Assembly (NCBI GenBank): GCA_028693445.1
Contig: JAQUVI010000001.1
Coordinates: 310,001-374,000 of the forward strand
Reading direction: 5' to 3'
Origin: Candidatus Absconditabacteria bacterium
GTDB taxonomy: Bacteria > Patescibacteriota > Gracilibacteria > Absconditabacterales > Absconditicoccaceae
Length of the DNA stretch: 64,000 nt
Shown: piece after piece, positions 9,608 through 26,747 of the stretch
Numbering within the stretch: the first letter of the stretch is position 1
How the letters are laid out: each line of letters starts with the position of its first letter
Position numbers and translations under genes: made by a program
The notes under the pieces: model-generated
Told to the model about the DNA's origin: nothing
The model's database searches: none
Seen by the model: only the letters and a program-made list of their open reading frames with translations

Positions 9608-10117
9608 ATGGCTATTACAAAAGACAAGAAAAAAGAGCTTTTGAAGCAGTATGTTGAAGACCTTAAAAATGCAGGTAGTACATATATTGTAAACCAAAGT
9701 GGTATATCTGTAGATGTTTCAACAAAAATCAGAAAAGAAATGAAACTGACTGATGCAAAATTCAATGTTTTAAGAAAAAGACTTTTTCTTAGAGCTGTTG
9801 AAGAAGCTGGTTTAGAAAAAGTTGATTTAGAATCATTGCAATGAGCTACTGTAGCGATATTTGCAAAAAACGAAGATTTTACTCCGCTAAAAATTATTAG
9901 CAAATATAGCAAGTGATTTGAAAAAGCTGGAGAAAAATCATCATTTGGCTTTCTTGGTTGATGGACAGAAAAGAAATGGCAAGATGGAACATATGTTTCA
10001 GAATTAGCAAATATCCCATCAAAAGAAGAATTGTTATCGAAATTTATTTACTTGTTGAAGTATCCTGTGCAATCATTTGCTTGTGTACTTGATCAAGTTG
10101 CAAAAAAACAAGGTTAA
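9608..10117 (+). CDS. rplJ: Large-subunit ribosomal protein L10 (uL10)
   Basis: 169 residues, normal length. It begins with the typical AITKDKKKELLKQYVEDL helix and contains FNVLRKRLFLRAVEE, which matches the rRNA-binding part. L10 anchors L7/L12 dimers in the ribosomal stalk. Glycines at SLQGATVAIF and YSKGFEKAG are TGA. It is preceded by its own leader RNA and attenuator and followed by rplL after 74 bases that contain heptamer repeats. Confidence 0.95.
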
Positions 10118-10160
10118 ACCTAACCTAAGTTCTAAGAACTAAGTTCTAAGAGCTAAAAAA
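10118..10160. repeat. Heptamer array between rplJ and rplL
   Basis: Units CTAAGTT, CTAAGAA, CTAAGTT, CTAAGAG: the complement of the GARCTTA family. It lies in the 74-base rplJ-rplL spacer. Confidence 0.75.
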
Positions 10161-10191
10161 TGTCCTTTATTTATATTATTATATTATTAGA

Positions 10192-10575
10192 ATGGAATTG
10201 ACACAAAACGCACAAAAAGTATTGGATCTTATATCAGAAATGAATCCAGTAGAATTGAATGGACTTGTAAAAGCTATCGAAGAAAAATTTGGTGTTAGTG
10301 CTGCCGCTATGGTAGTTGCTGGTGGTGCTGCTGCTGGAGCTGCTGATGCTGGAGCTGTTGCTTCAGATTCAGTTAATGTTGAATTAACAGATGCAGGACA
10401 ACAAAAAATTGCTGTGATAAAAGTTGTAAAAGAAGCTTTAAATTTAGGACTTAAAGAAGCAAAAGATTTGGTAGAAAAAGCGCCAGTTGTTGTAAAAGAA
10501 AACGTTAAACAAGAAGAAGCTGATGCATTAAAAGCTAAATTAGAAGAAGCTGGAGCTACTGTTTCTTTCAAATAG
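10192..10575 (+). CDS. rplL: Large-subunit ribosomal protein L7/L12 (bL12)
   Basis: 127 residues in the usual plan: N-terminal dimerisation domain (about 1-35), an Ala/Gly-rich hinge ([15 protein letters not shown], about residues 44-58), and a C-terminal factor-binding domain with [20 protein letters not shown] and [11 protein letters not shown]. It recruits translation GTPases. It has no TGA codon, unlike most neighbours. The gene continues the L10 leader operon. Confidence 0.97.
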   Translation: MELTQNAQKVLDLISEMNPVELNGLVKAIEEKFGVSAAAMVVAGGAAAGAADAGAVASDSVNVELTDAGQQKIAVIKVVKEALNLGLKEAKDLVEKAPVVVKENVKQEEADALKAKLEEAGATVSFK

Positions 10576-10624
10576 TTTTTTCTATTTGGTTAATATTTCT
10601 TTATTTATTACGCAATTTTAGAGT

Positions 10625-11287
10625 ATGAGCATAGCAACAAAAGACGTCGTTGATGCACAACTTCATATTGGTACATTAAAAAGTGAAGCACACCCAAAAA
10701 CTTCAAAATTTTGGGCTGATGTTGTTAATGGCGTAGTAGTTATCAGTCCTGATGCTATTATAACCCAATTAGAAGCTGCAAAAGAAAAAATTCAAAAAGC
10801 AAAGGAGCAAGGAAAAGAAATTCTTGTTGTTTCAGAAAAAAAGATGTATGCAGAAGAATTGGAGGCACTTGGAGCAAAATTATGATTTAATTACTTAAAT
10901 TATAAAGTTCCTGGTGGTTTTCTTACAAATTTTGATACTTTGAAAAAAAGAATTGAATCTATGAATACTATGGAGAAGTTTTTGGAAACAGATGCATATA
11001 ATTCTCTTACAAAGAAAGAACAACTTGTATATAAAAGAAAACTTGCTAGAGTATTTAAAATATACAAATGAGTAAAAAATCTATCAAAAAAACCAGATTT
11101 AGTTGTAGTATTGGATGGTTTGATGATGGAAAATTTTGTAAATGAAATAGAAAAGAAAAAAGAAGTAGATTCTATACTTATTTGTGGTACAAATTTCCCA
11201 AGATGGTGGAAAGAAGATGGTTTGATTATTGCAAATATCAATAGTCACAAAAGTACTGACTTTATATTAAAGTCTATCTTATCTTAA
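10625..11287 (+). CDS. rpsB: Small-subunit ribosomal protein S2 (uS2)
   Basis: 220 residues. Recognisable S2 features are HIGTLKSEAHPKTSKFW near the start, the central VSEKKMYAEELEALGAKL, the coiled-coil region around residues 110-140, DLVVVLDG, and IANINSHKSTDFILKSILS at the end. S2 sits on the small-subunit platform. It lies 49 bases after rplL and before tsf, the common rpsB-tsf pair, but here embedded between rplJL and rpoBC, which is unusual. Confidence 0.9.
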
Positions 11288-11297
11288 TCATTTGCTT

Positions 11298-11858
11298 ATG
11301 GATCAACAAAATCAATTACAATCAAATGTATCTATACAAGAATATGTTCCAAGTAGTGTAGAAAAAAAGAAAGCACTTATGATGTATTTTCTTTTTGGTA
11401 TAATTATTGTGATTTCAAACAAAAAAGTTAACGATTTTGAGTTTTTCCATGTAAAACAGGCAATGTGATGGTGGATGATATTTATATTGAGTATATTGAT
11501 TTCAGCTATTGTATTATTTCTTCCTATTATTAAGTTTTTGGGAATTATATGGCTTTTGGCAGTAATGATAGTATTTGTTATTATTGCAAAGCAAGCATGG
11601 GATGGTAAATATTATCAAGATGTTACAAAATATAGTTTGGGATTGTTTCCATCATTATGAGCTCGGCTTTTTGGTTTGTTTGGTATTACTTTCGATGGTA
11701 GTGATTTAACTGACAACAAAATAGGTTCTATAGAAAAACCAATAAATCAGGTTCCAAATATACAAATACCTTCAAATATAGATCAAACTCCAAATACAAA
11801 TACACCTTCAGATACAGATCAAATTTCAAATATAGACCAAAATAATAAAGATGCTTAA
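11298..11858 (+). CDS. Membrane protein resembling DUF4870/Tic20-like family
   Basis: 186 residues, starting 10 bases after rpsB. Three hydrophobic segments at about residues 33-45, 55-77 and 80-95. A FFHVKQAMGWW motif before the second resembles the F(H)xKQA pattern of DUF4870 proteins. The last about 60 residues are low-complexity and rich in Asn, Pro, Thr, Asp and Gln with repeated NIDQ/NTDQ-type units. Lying between rpsB and tsf it is probably co-transcribed with them, but a functional link is not evident. Confidence 0.7.
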
Positions 11859-11882
11859 TTTTTAATTGTTAATTATTTATGT

Positions 11883-12683
11883 ATGGCAGTAGATATCACA
11901 CTTCTCAAAAAATTGAGAGACGCAACTTTTGCTCCACTATGAGATTGTAAACAAGCTCTTGAAGAAACAAATGGTGATTTTGATCAGGCACAAGAAATTT
12001 TGAGAAAAAAATGAATATTGAAAGCTGGTAAAAAAGCAGAAAGAGAGACAAATGAATGACTTGTAAAACTTATTCAAAAAGATGGATGGTTGGCAGGTAT
12101 TAAACTTCTTTGTGAAACAGATTTTGTAGCAAAAAACGAAACATTTGCAGAATTGATTGATATATTGTTGGAAAAAGTAATTTCTCATAAATCTGAAGTA
12201 ACAAGTTTAGAATCAATTGATGCTGGTTTGTTAGAATCTCTAAATACAACTATTGCAGAATTTATTGGAAAAATTTGAGAAAATGTACAAATTTGAGCTG
12301 TTATCTTGAATAACAAAACAGCTTTTGTATACAATCATCCATGAAATAAGGTTGCATCAATTATTTATTACGAATGAACTGATGATAATTGAGTAGCAAA
12401 AGAGCTTGCTTTGCAAGTTGCTGCTATGAATCCAACTTATTTATCTTTCGAAGATATTTCTGCTGATGAAAAAGAAAAACTTTTGGCAGAATATCGCGCT
12501 GAAATGGCTACAAGTGGAAAACCTGAAAATATGATAGAACAAATTATAGAAGGTAAATTAAGAAAAACACTTTGAGAATCAGTATTATTAGAACAAGAAT
12601 ATATTAGAGATTGAGGTAAAAAAGTTAAAGAATTAATATCAGGTGATTTTGTTGTAAAAGGTTTTGTTAGATTGTCTATTTAA
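11883..12683 (+). CDS. tsf: Translation elongation factor Ts
   Basis: 266 residues. N-terminal UBA domain (LLKKLRDATFAPLGDCKQAL), the core motif LCETDFVAKNETFAELI that contacts EF-Tu, and a second core half with AKELALQVAAMNPTYLS. It exchanges GDP for GTP on EF-Tu. About a dozen TGA codons are read as Gly, including the UBA-domain PLGD position, where homologues have T-G. Confidence 0.95.
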
Positions 12684-12714
12684 AAAATATTTTTATTTCT
12701 CGTATTATGGTATA

Positions 12715-13281
12715 ATGAAAAATTACGAACTTGTCTTACTATTGAACCCATCTGTTCAAGATAAAGATCAGAAAGAATTTCTTGCGGGTTTGGAAAAAGA
12801 AATACAAAGTAATATTGTCGAAAAAGATGATATAGGTTTGTTGACTTTGGCTCATGATTTGTGAGAAAAGAAATGAAACAATAAATTTTATTTTGTGTCT
12901 TATTATCTTAAAGCAGATACAAATATTTCTCAAACAATTAGTCAATTTCTTTTGTATAACAAGGTAGCTTATAGATATTTTGTATTTTTTATGGATAAAA
13001 CAGAAATTCCTCTTTCTATGGAAAAAAACCAACAAGAATTACAAAAGTTTATTGATGAATGGGTAGAAAAAAAGAAAGGTAATAAAATGACTTTTTTTAC
13101 TAAACCAGAAAACCAAAAATATATTTCTTGGAAATCATTGCCTATGTTAAAAAAATATATGACAAGATTTGGAGATATTAAACCAAGAAAATATACATGA
13201 AATGCGGTTGGTGTTCAAAAAAGCCTAAGAAAAACAATTATTAGGGCTAGGGAAATGTGACTTCTTGAGTATGTGAAATAA
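12715..13281 (+). CDS. Fused ribosomal proteins S6 (bS6) and S18 (bS18)
   Basis: 188 residues in one uninterrupted frame. Residues 1 to about 92 are S6-like: KNYELVLLLNPSV at the start, LAHDLGEKK, then FYFVSYYLKAD and YNKVAYRYFVFFM in the positions of S6 beta strands. Residues about 123-188 are S18-like: KYISWKSLPMLKKYMTRFGD, IKPRKYTG and a C-terminal SLRKTIIRAREMGLLEYVK, which matches the S18 LxxAIKRAR end. A Lys/Glu-rich linker (about 93-122) joins them. S6 and S18 are neighbours in the ribosome and bind as a heterodimer, so fusion is structurally sensible. No TAA or TAG lies between them, and no separate rpsR is seen. An internal ATG at 13087 could allow separate S18 synthesis. Confidence 0.88.
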
Positions 13282-13351
13282 TTGCTCATAGAATCATTAT
13301 AAAAGTGTATTAATACTTTAAATTATAGACTTTATATTTTTATATATAATT

Positions 13352-13510
13352 ATGGCGAGTAAATTAAGAAGAATTAGAAAATATTCTCGAAGAAAAAGAC
13401 TTACCAAACATGGTTTTAGACAAAGACTTCAGACGAAAAATTGAAGAAAATTATTAGCTAGAAGAAGAGCTAAATGAAGAAAAAGTTTAACAGTTAAAAG
13501 ACAGAAATAA
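13352..13510 (+). CDS. rpmH: Large-subunit ribosomal protein L34 (bL34)
   Basis: 52 residues, highly basic, with HGFRQRLQTKNGRKLLARR and AKGRKSLTV, the L34 signature; three glycines are TGA. Too short for many ORF finders, and broken by TGA under the standard code. It is usually next to rnpA near the replication origin; here it sits just before rpoB, and no rnpA follows. Confidence 0.95.
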
Positions 13511-13607
13511 TTTTCGTTGATATTGAAAATATACGTAAAAATTGAAATATTTACGAGATAACGAATCAAAACATTTTTGTTTATTTTCTTAATGAAAAAC
13601 AAAACCA

Positions 13608-17324
<3,717 letters not shown>

Positions 17325-17330
17325 TTTAGT

Positions 17331-17397
17331 AACACTTACGTTAGACAGATTAGACATGATTAGGTTTCTTTCTAATCTATCTAACCCATCTAATCTA
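17331..17397. repeat. Inverted heptamer-type repeat between rpoB and rpoC
   Basis: GTTAGACAGATTAGACATGATTAG faces TAATCTATCTAACCCATCTAATC; the two can pair imperfectly (TTAGA...TCTAA). It is of the GATTAGA type also seen near 7783-7862. Confidence 0.6.
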
Positions 17398-17436
17398 CCT
17401 AAAAAACTATAAATTTTACCCTCTTTTAAATAAAGC

Positions 17437-21249
<3,813 letters not shown>

Positions 21250-21319
21250 AATCTCTTGAAATAAAAGAGTAAATACATAAAAATAAAAACTGTCAATTTT
21301 TAATTTGTTTTTGAATATT

Positions 21320-21592
21320 ATGGCACACAAGAAAGCCGGTTGATCGGCGGAAAACTTAAGAGACTCGAATCCAAAATATAGAGGAGTCAAAATATTTGGA
21401 TGACAATCTGTCGCTGCATGAAATATTATCATTAGACAGAAATGATCTAAATATGAATGTGGAAAAAATACCTATGCAGGTAAAGATTTTTCTATTCACG
21501 CATCTGTTGATTGAACAGTTTCTTTTTCAAAGAAAAATTTTGAAAGATTTGATTGAAGAAGATATCTCAAAACTGTTGTTAACGTAGATTAA
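21320..21592 (+). CDS. rpmA: Large-subunit ribosomal protein L27 (bL27)
   Basis: 90 residues starting AHKKAGGSAENLRDSNPKYR, the L27 N-terminus that reaches the peptidyl-transferase centre, then GVKIFGGQSVAAGNIIIRQ and GKNTYAGKDFSIHA. Six or more glycines are TGA. There is no Firmicutes-type cleaved leader before the AHKK. The usual partner rplU is not beside it. Confidence 0.96.
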
Positions 21593-21680
21593 TTTAGAGC
21601 TTAGATTTTTTCTATCATCTACCCTCTATCTACTACCATCTAAAATCTACCAACTAATTTTATTTATAAAATATAAAAGG

Positions 21681-21911
21681 ATGACTATCGGTCCAAAGAA
21701 AAAAATATCCAAAACAGCCAGTCACAAAAGACATGCTACTTGGGAAACTATTAACCTTAAAAGAATGACAGCAACATATCAAGTATGAAAATGTGCAAAC
21801 TGTGGAGCAAAAAAATTATCTCACAGAGTTTGTCCTGTTTGTGGATATTACAAAGGTAAACAAGTAATCACTATTAAAGCAAAAGGTGGTGCAAAAATTG
21901 TTGACGCATAG
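21681..21911 (+). CDS. rpmF: Large-subunit ribosomal protein L32 (bL32)
   Basis: 76 residues: [16 protein letters not shown] at the start and a CANCG...[10 protein letters not shown] zinc-binding ribbon, both typical of L32. One glycine (YQVGKC) is TGA. Followed by an AACGTT-rich spacer and nusB. Confidence 0.95.
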
Positions 21912-22000
21912 TAAAATAGAACGTTAGAATTTAGTTTTTGGAACGTTAGATACTTCCAACGTTCTAAAGCAAAACGTTATCAACGTTCTAAAGCTTTAGT
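21912..22000. repeat. Cluster of five AACGTT palindromes between rpmF and nusB
   Basis: AACGTT occurs at 21920, 21942, 21958, 21973 and 21982. Two sit in TTAGAACGTT-like and two in AACGTTCTAAAGC contexts that are mutual reverse complements, so several hairpins are possible. No ORF. May be a diverged version of the heptamer family. Confidence 0.6.
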
Positions 22001-22015
22001 GTTTCTAAAAACTAT

Positions 22016-22555
22016 ATGAATATAAGAACAAGAATAAATGCTAGAAAAGTAGCGCTGTCATATATATATCAGCACTGCTTTTTTTGAAATCTATTACATC
22101 AAAAATCAGCTATCGATGAATCATTATTTATCGGTAATATTTTTCAAACACAAACTGAGAAATTTGAAAAAGAAAAAGAGATATTATTGAAAGAAATAGA
22201 AAAATATCATACAACAAATTTTGAAGAACACGTAGAAGATTTTGTAGAAAATTTTTTTGATGAACGAAGTAAAAACGATATAGATTTTGATTATTTACTC
22301 AAAGTTGTACCTACAGTTTTTAAATTAGAATCCGAATTAAGAGAAGAAGTGAACAAATACGCACAAACATTTTCTTACGATGATATGGATGTTATAGATA
22401 GGTCGTTATTTCTATTGGGATATGCAGAATGGAAAGCCCTAAAAACACCCAAAGAAGTAATTATAAATGAATTGATAGAACTTGCAAAGAGATATTCAGA
22501 TGAATGAGCACCAAAACTATTAAATTGAATTATGCACAAGATTATATCAAATTAA
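22016..22555 (+). CDS. nusB: Transcription antitermination factor NusB
   Basis: 179 residues. NusB landmarks are the N-terminal NARKVALSYIYQ helix and the C-terminal MDVIDRSLFLLGYAEWK, PKEVIINELIELAKRYSDE and PKLLNGIMHKII. It binds boxA RNA with S10 and takes part in rRNA antitermination. About 30 residues longer than E. coli NusB because of an acidic insertion around residues 45-85. It ends in a terminator. Confidence 0.93.
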
Positions 22556-22556
22556 G

Positions 22557-22579
22557 CTTACCTCAGGGTAAGTTTTTTT
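22557..22579 (+). terminator. Intrinsic terminator after nusB
   Basis: CTTACC/GGTAAG stem with a TCAG loop, followed by seven T residues. Confidence 0.85.
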
Positions 22580-22640
22580 GTTTGTATTTTCTTATGTTTT
22601 TTGTATACTAAACGGGCATATTTATAAAAATAAATAACTT

Positions 22641-23546
22641 ATGATTATAGGTAATCAGGAAGCAAAAAATCGTTTACAAAAATACCTCGAGCAGCATGCT
22701 GCAGCAGTTTCTGGGCAAGCAAGCTTTTTCCTGCTTTATGGCCCTGCCAATATTGGCAAATCTGCTATCGCACTCGAGCTTGCCCAGTCATATCTCTGAG
22801 CATTCGCTCAATGATGACTCTTACATATCAAAGATATGTCGGCAATTCTATGAAAAAAACATTCTATAAAGATCGAAGAAAAAAAAGAAACAGAAGAATA
22901 CAAGACGCTATATGAAGAACATCATTACCAAGATTTGTGAGTCAGAGAAATAAATACTTGGCTTCAGCAATCTTCATTTGGATGATCAAAAATTCTTCTT
23001 ATAGAAAATATAGAGAGAATGACGCCAGAAGCTACCAATGCTTTTCTAAAAGCCTGTGAAGAACCGCTTTCAAATAGAGCTATTATAGCAACAACATCCA
23101 ACAAAGGAAAAATATTGGAAACTATACTTTCTAGAGCCATTTCTATATCTTTTTCTTCTTTATCAGATCAAGAGATGGAAGAATATATAGAGCAAAAAGG
23201 TATTGAATTAGATTCTTTAGAAGTCAAAGAACTATTGATAAAAATGGCTATGTGAAAACCTTGAACATTAGAAAATTTTGTAAACCAACTAATCAAAAAT
23301 GAAGAACGACAAAAAGATATACAATCTTTGATAAAAATTCTACCACAAAAATGAAAAATTTTGGAAAAGTATACAATTCTCGAAAAATTCAAAGAACAAT
23401 GAATTCTGGAACAATTCTTGGATGGTTGGATTGCTTATTGTACTCATCATCATATTGAACACACAAACAATCGACTCAAAGTTAAAAAACTTTTTCAACA
23501 AAATATAAATAAAGAAAATGTAATGTTGTATGGATTATTATGATAG
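22641..23546 (+). CDS. holB: DNA polymerase III delta'-like clamp-loader subunit
   Basis: 301 residues. It begins IIGNQEAKNRLQKYLEQ and has a P-loop FLLYGPANIGKSAIALELA, then KILLIENIERMTPEATNAFLKACEEP (Walker B/SRC region) and AIIATTSNKGKILETILSRA. This order is the delta-prime/RuvB-like AAA+ clamp-loader fold. The P-loop GPANIGKS departs from GxxGxGKT. Zinc-finger cysteines expected in tau/gamma are absent, so delta-prime fits best. TGA codons supply several glycines, including the penultimate codon directly before TAG. Confidence 0.85.
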
Positions 23547-23550
23547 CGAT

Positions 23551-23643
23551 CAGTCATTGCGAATGAATATGAAGCAATCCATGACGAATATATAGATTAT
23601 CTGACATTCCAATCTGGATTACCACGCTTAGCTCGTAATGACA
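23551..23643. repeat. CATTGCGA palindromic element, copy 1
   Basis: Ends GTCATTGCGA and GCTCGTAATGAC are imperfect inverted repeats; inside, GAAGCAATCCAT faces TGGATTACCACGC. A clearer copy is at 43561-43639. Non-coding. Confidence 0.65.
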
Positions 23644-23698
23644 TGGATTGTTTAGTCTAGAGAAAAGATTTTTTATAAAATAACCTTAAGTCACTATT

Positions 23699-25702
23699 AT
23701 GAAGAAAATATTGTTCTGATTGTTGTTATTTACATGTATCACTCCTGCATTTGCTAGCGAATGGGATTTACCAGGTATTGAAATTATTTCTCGTAAAGAG
23801 CGATGAGCGGATGAATCAATTAGATATACACAGATGTCTTATGCAGAACGTAAAGCTCGATTAAATTCCAAATCAGAAGAAGAAATGAAACGTTTGGAAG
23901 AAATAAACCCAGAAGAATTTTTTGAAAAACAAAAAGAAAGCCGGCAAACTGAATATGAGAGATTAATGAGAAATGACTATCTTCAGACAAATTATTCTAA
24001 TGAACAAAAGGTTGATAAAGTTGTCTATCAAAATGGTTTAAATTATCTTAAACGACCGCAAAGTTATCATTATGAAAAAAATAAAATTATAGTTCATCAT
24101 ACAGCTAGTGATTCATCATCTTTTACAGGAAAAGAAAGTGTGACGAAATACATAAAAGATGTATATATTTATCATGCAAAAAGAAATTGACGAGGAGATA
24201 TCTGATATAATTTTCTTATAGATCCTTATGGTAATATTTACGAATGAAGAGCAGGTGGTGATAGTGTTATATGAGCACACGCACTTTGGAACAATACACC
24301 AAGTATTTGAATATCACTTATGGGTAATTTTGATATCCAAAAACCAACGTCAGAACAAATAAAAAGTTTGGTTTCACTTATAGCAGTACTTAGTAAAAAA
24401 TACAATATAGACCCTACAGCAAAGGCAGAATATCACAAAGTTCTTTCAGATATTCCTTATATGAAGTCAGTCCAAGCTGGTACTATTGCTGGTCATAGAG
24501 ATGCAGGTATTACTTCTTGTCCAGGTAAAAATCTTTATTCACTTTTGCCCCAAATAAAGACAATGGTTATGCAGACTATGGCAAAAGGTGTTCTAGTTAG
24601 TTCTACTGAAGTTATGAAAAGTCTACCAACAGTAAAAACTATAAAAAAAACAGCAACTAATACCAAGAAATGACTTGATTTATTGAAAAATTGGCTTCCG
24701 GCTTATGATAATATTTCGACCGCATTTCAGAAAGAATATATCAAAAAGAAATGAACAAAAAAAGCAACAACATCAATGAATAAAATTTCTGCCAAGATTT
24801 CTTTAGATGAAGCAAAACAATATTTAAATTCTGATATTTCTGTGCTTTTATATGAATTGTCTATGAATTTTACAAATTGGGATATTTCTTGCTCTTCAAC
24901 GTGTTATTTTGTTACGCCTTCATGAACACATCAAGCTACATTAGCAAATATAGAAATTGCAGAGTGAGGTTTGCTTTTGCAGTTAAATGGTAAAAAATAT
25001 TTAGAATCAAATATAAAAATACAGACAAAATCAAATGAAATTATAGAAATCAAAAATTACTCTAGAGTTTCTTATTACAAAGTTCCTCGAAATACTTTTT
25101 ATGGAAGTTTGTCTTTTGAAAAAGGACAAATAAAAAATCTAAAAACAGGTAAGTTTGATACTCAATATACTGTAGTAAATACACTTCCTTTTCACCAATA
25201 TCTCAAGTGAATTGTAGAGACAAATGATTCAGAAAATAATGAAAAAATAAAAGCAATGAATTTGATTTCCAAATGATATGCATTATTTTATATGAACAAA
25301 AAAAACAAACATCCATCAATTCCAGATTTAGCAAAATATACTGCTATAGATAGTCCAGATATGTTTCAAAAATATGTAGGTGCAGGTTTGGAAAAGACAT
25401 TGAAAACTGTTCCAAATTTAGTAGATCAACAAAAAAATGAGCTTATTGTGTATGATAACTATCTTCCTATTTTACCATATTTCAATTGTTCAGCTTGATT
25501 TACTCGATCAGCAAAAGATAAACGATGATGGTCTGATACCCCATATCTTGTATCTAGAGTTGATATAGAAAAATGTAGCGATTTTAATGGTCATGGAGTA
25601 GGTTTAAGTGGTAAATGAGCTCAATTTTTTGCTCAAAATTGATGGACATATAAAGATATCTTAAATTATTATTATCCATGAATTCAAATTATTACTTTAT
25701 AG
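23699..25702 (+). CDS. Exported N-acetylmuramoyl-L-alanine amidase with SpoIID-like domain
   Basis: 667 residues. Signal peptide 1-20 (KKILFGLLLFTCITPAFASE). A charged coiled region to about residue 110 is followed by an amidase_2/PGRP domain: IVHHTASDS (His 133-134), GYNFLIDPYGNIYEGRAGG, and AGHRDAGITSCPG with His 266 and Cys near 274 as zinc ligands. Residues about 420-660 resemble SpoIID/LytB proteins (NTLPFHQYLKGIVET...HGVGLSGKGAQFFAQNGW). The amidase cleaves the stem peptide from glycan, while SpoIID acts on glycan strands. The combination suggests remodelling of the cell's own wall or of a host's wall. Many TGA codons. Confidence 0.9.
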
Positions 25703-25711
25703 AGTCATCGA

Positions 25712-25785
25712 GTCATAAAGTCTAAGCCCTAAGCTCTAAGCCCTAAGTTCTAAGTTCTAAGCTCCAAGCTCTAAAAGCTAATCTA
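25712..25785. repeat. Heptamer array (complement of GARCTTA)
   Basis: About eight units TAAGCCC, TAAGCTC, TAAGTTC and so on, between the amidase and the glycosyltransferase gene. Confidence 0.85.
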
Positions 25786-25809
25786 TCTTCTTTATACCTT
25801 ACCAAAAAA

Positions 25810-26673
25810 ATGAAACCGATTCTTGATAAGTTATTTACAGGAAATAAAATAGATGCATATGAGTACATACTCAAAGAATATTATCGTAAATCACGAGTAA
25901 TTGTAAATTATTTGTATTTCGCAAATGTCACAGGAAAACATCTTTTTGACAAATACAAAACATCAATAGATAAAACTATATTTCAAGATGCTTTAAAAGA
26001 TGATTATAAAATTCTTTCACCTTCTATTATTTCTCCTGCATACAAGAAAGCTCTATTGGAATCAGATATTTTATTACCAGATTGAATAGCATTGCAATTA
26101 TTTTATCGAATGGCAGCAAAACGTAAAAAAATATCTACAAAAAAAGAATGGTTGAATAATTTAAATTGAACAGATTTTTGATTATTTTTTATTGATCGAT
26201 TGCAATCAGAAAAATGAAAAGATAATGTAGAGCTTTATTTGTATGGTACATATCCAGGTATATTAGAAAAAACAAAATTATTTTTACAAGAACGTTGATT
26301 CTCTATTGCTTATTCTCAAGATGGTTTTTCTAATTTTGATCGAGATCAAGTAAGTGAGATTCGCAAAAAAAACAAAAAACAATATGCTGTTTTATTGGTT
26401 GCTCGTACAACTCCAGAATATCCAATCCAAGAGTTACGAGCCTGGAGTAATCAAGATAAAATAGCCAAAAACAAATTGATGATTTTTAATCAATGAGGTA
26501 CTTTTGATTTTTGGGCAGGTATACAAAAAAGAGCGCCAAAGTTGCGAAGAACCTATAAAATAGAGTGGTTACGAAGATTAATTACTGATCCAAAAAGGAA
26601 TTATAAAAAAGTAATAGATACAACTTTGATTATAAAGTATATTTTCTCTCATTTACTATTGAAAAACAAATAA
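25810..26673 (+). CDS. WecG/TagA/CpsF-family glycosyltransferase
   Basis: 287 residues. The family pattern is visible: LLPDGIALQLFYRM, NGTDFGLFFIDRLQ, LYLYGTYPGILEK, VLLVARTTPEYPIQE, and the C-terminal GGTFDFWAGIQKRAPKLRR...EWLRRLITDPKR. These enzymes add N-acetylmannosamine or related sugars to lipid-linked carriers for teichoic-acid-like or exopolysaccharide polymers. It acts at the inner face of the membrane. The neighbouring cell-wall amidase supports an envelope role. Several TGA glycines. Confidence 0.88.
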
Positions 26674-26747
26674 ATTTTTGTACAACCACGATAAGGATTT
26701 CTCTTACGATTTTTTTCGTTATATTTAGCAATAAACTTTTCTTACAT

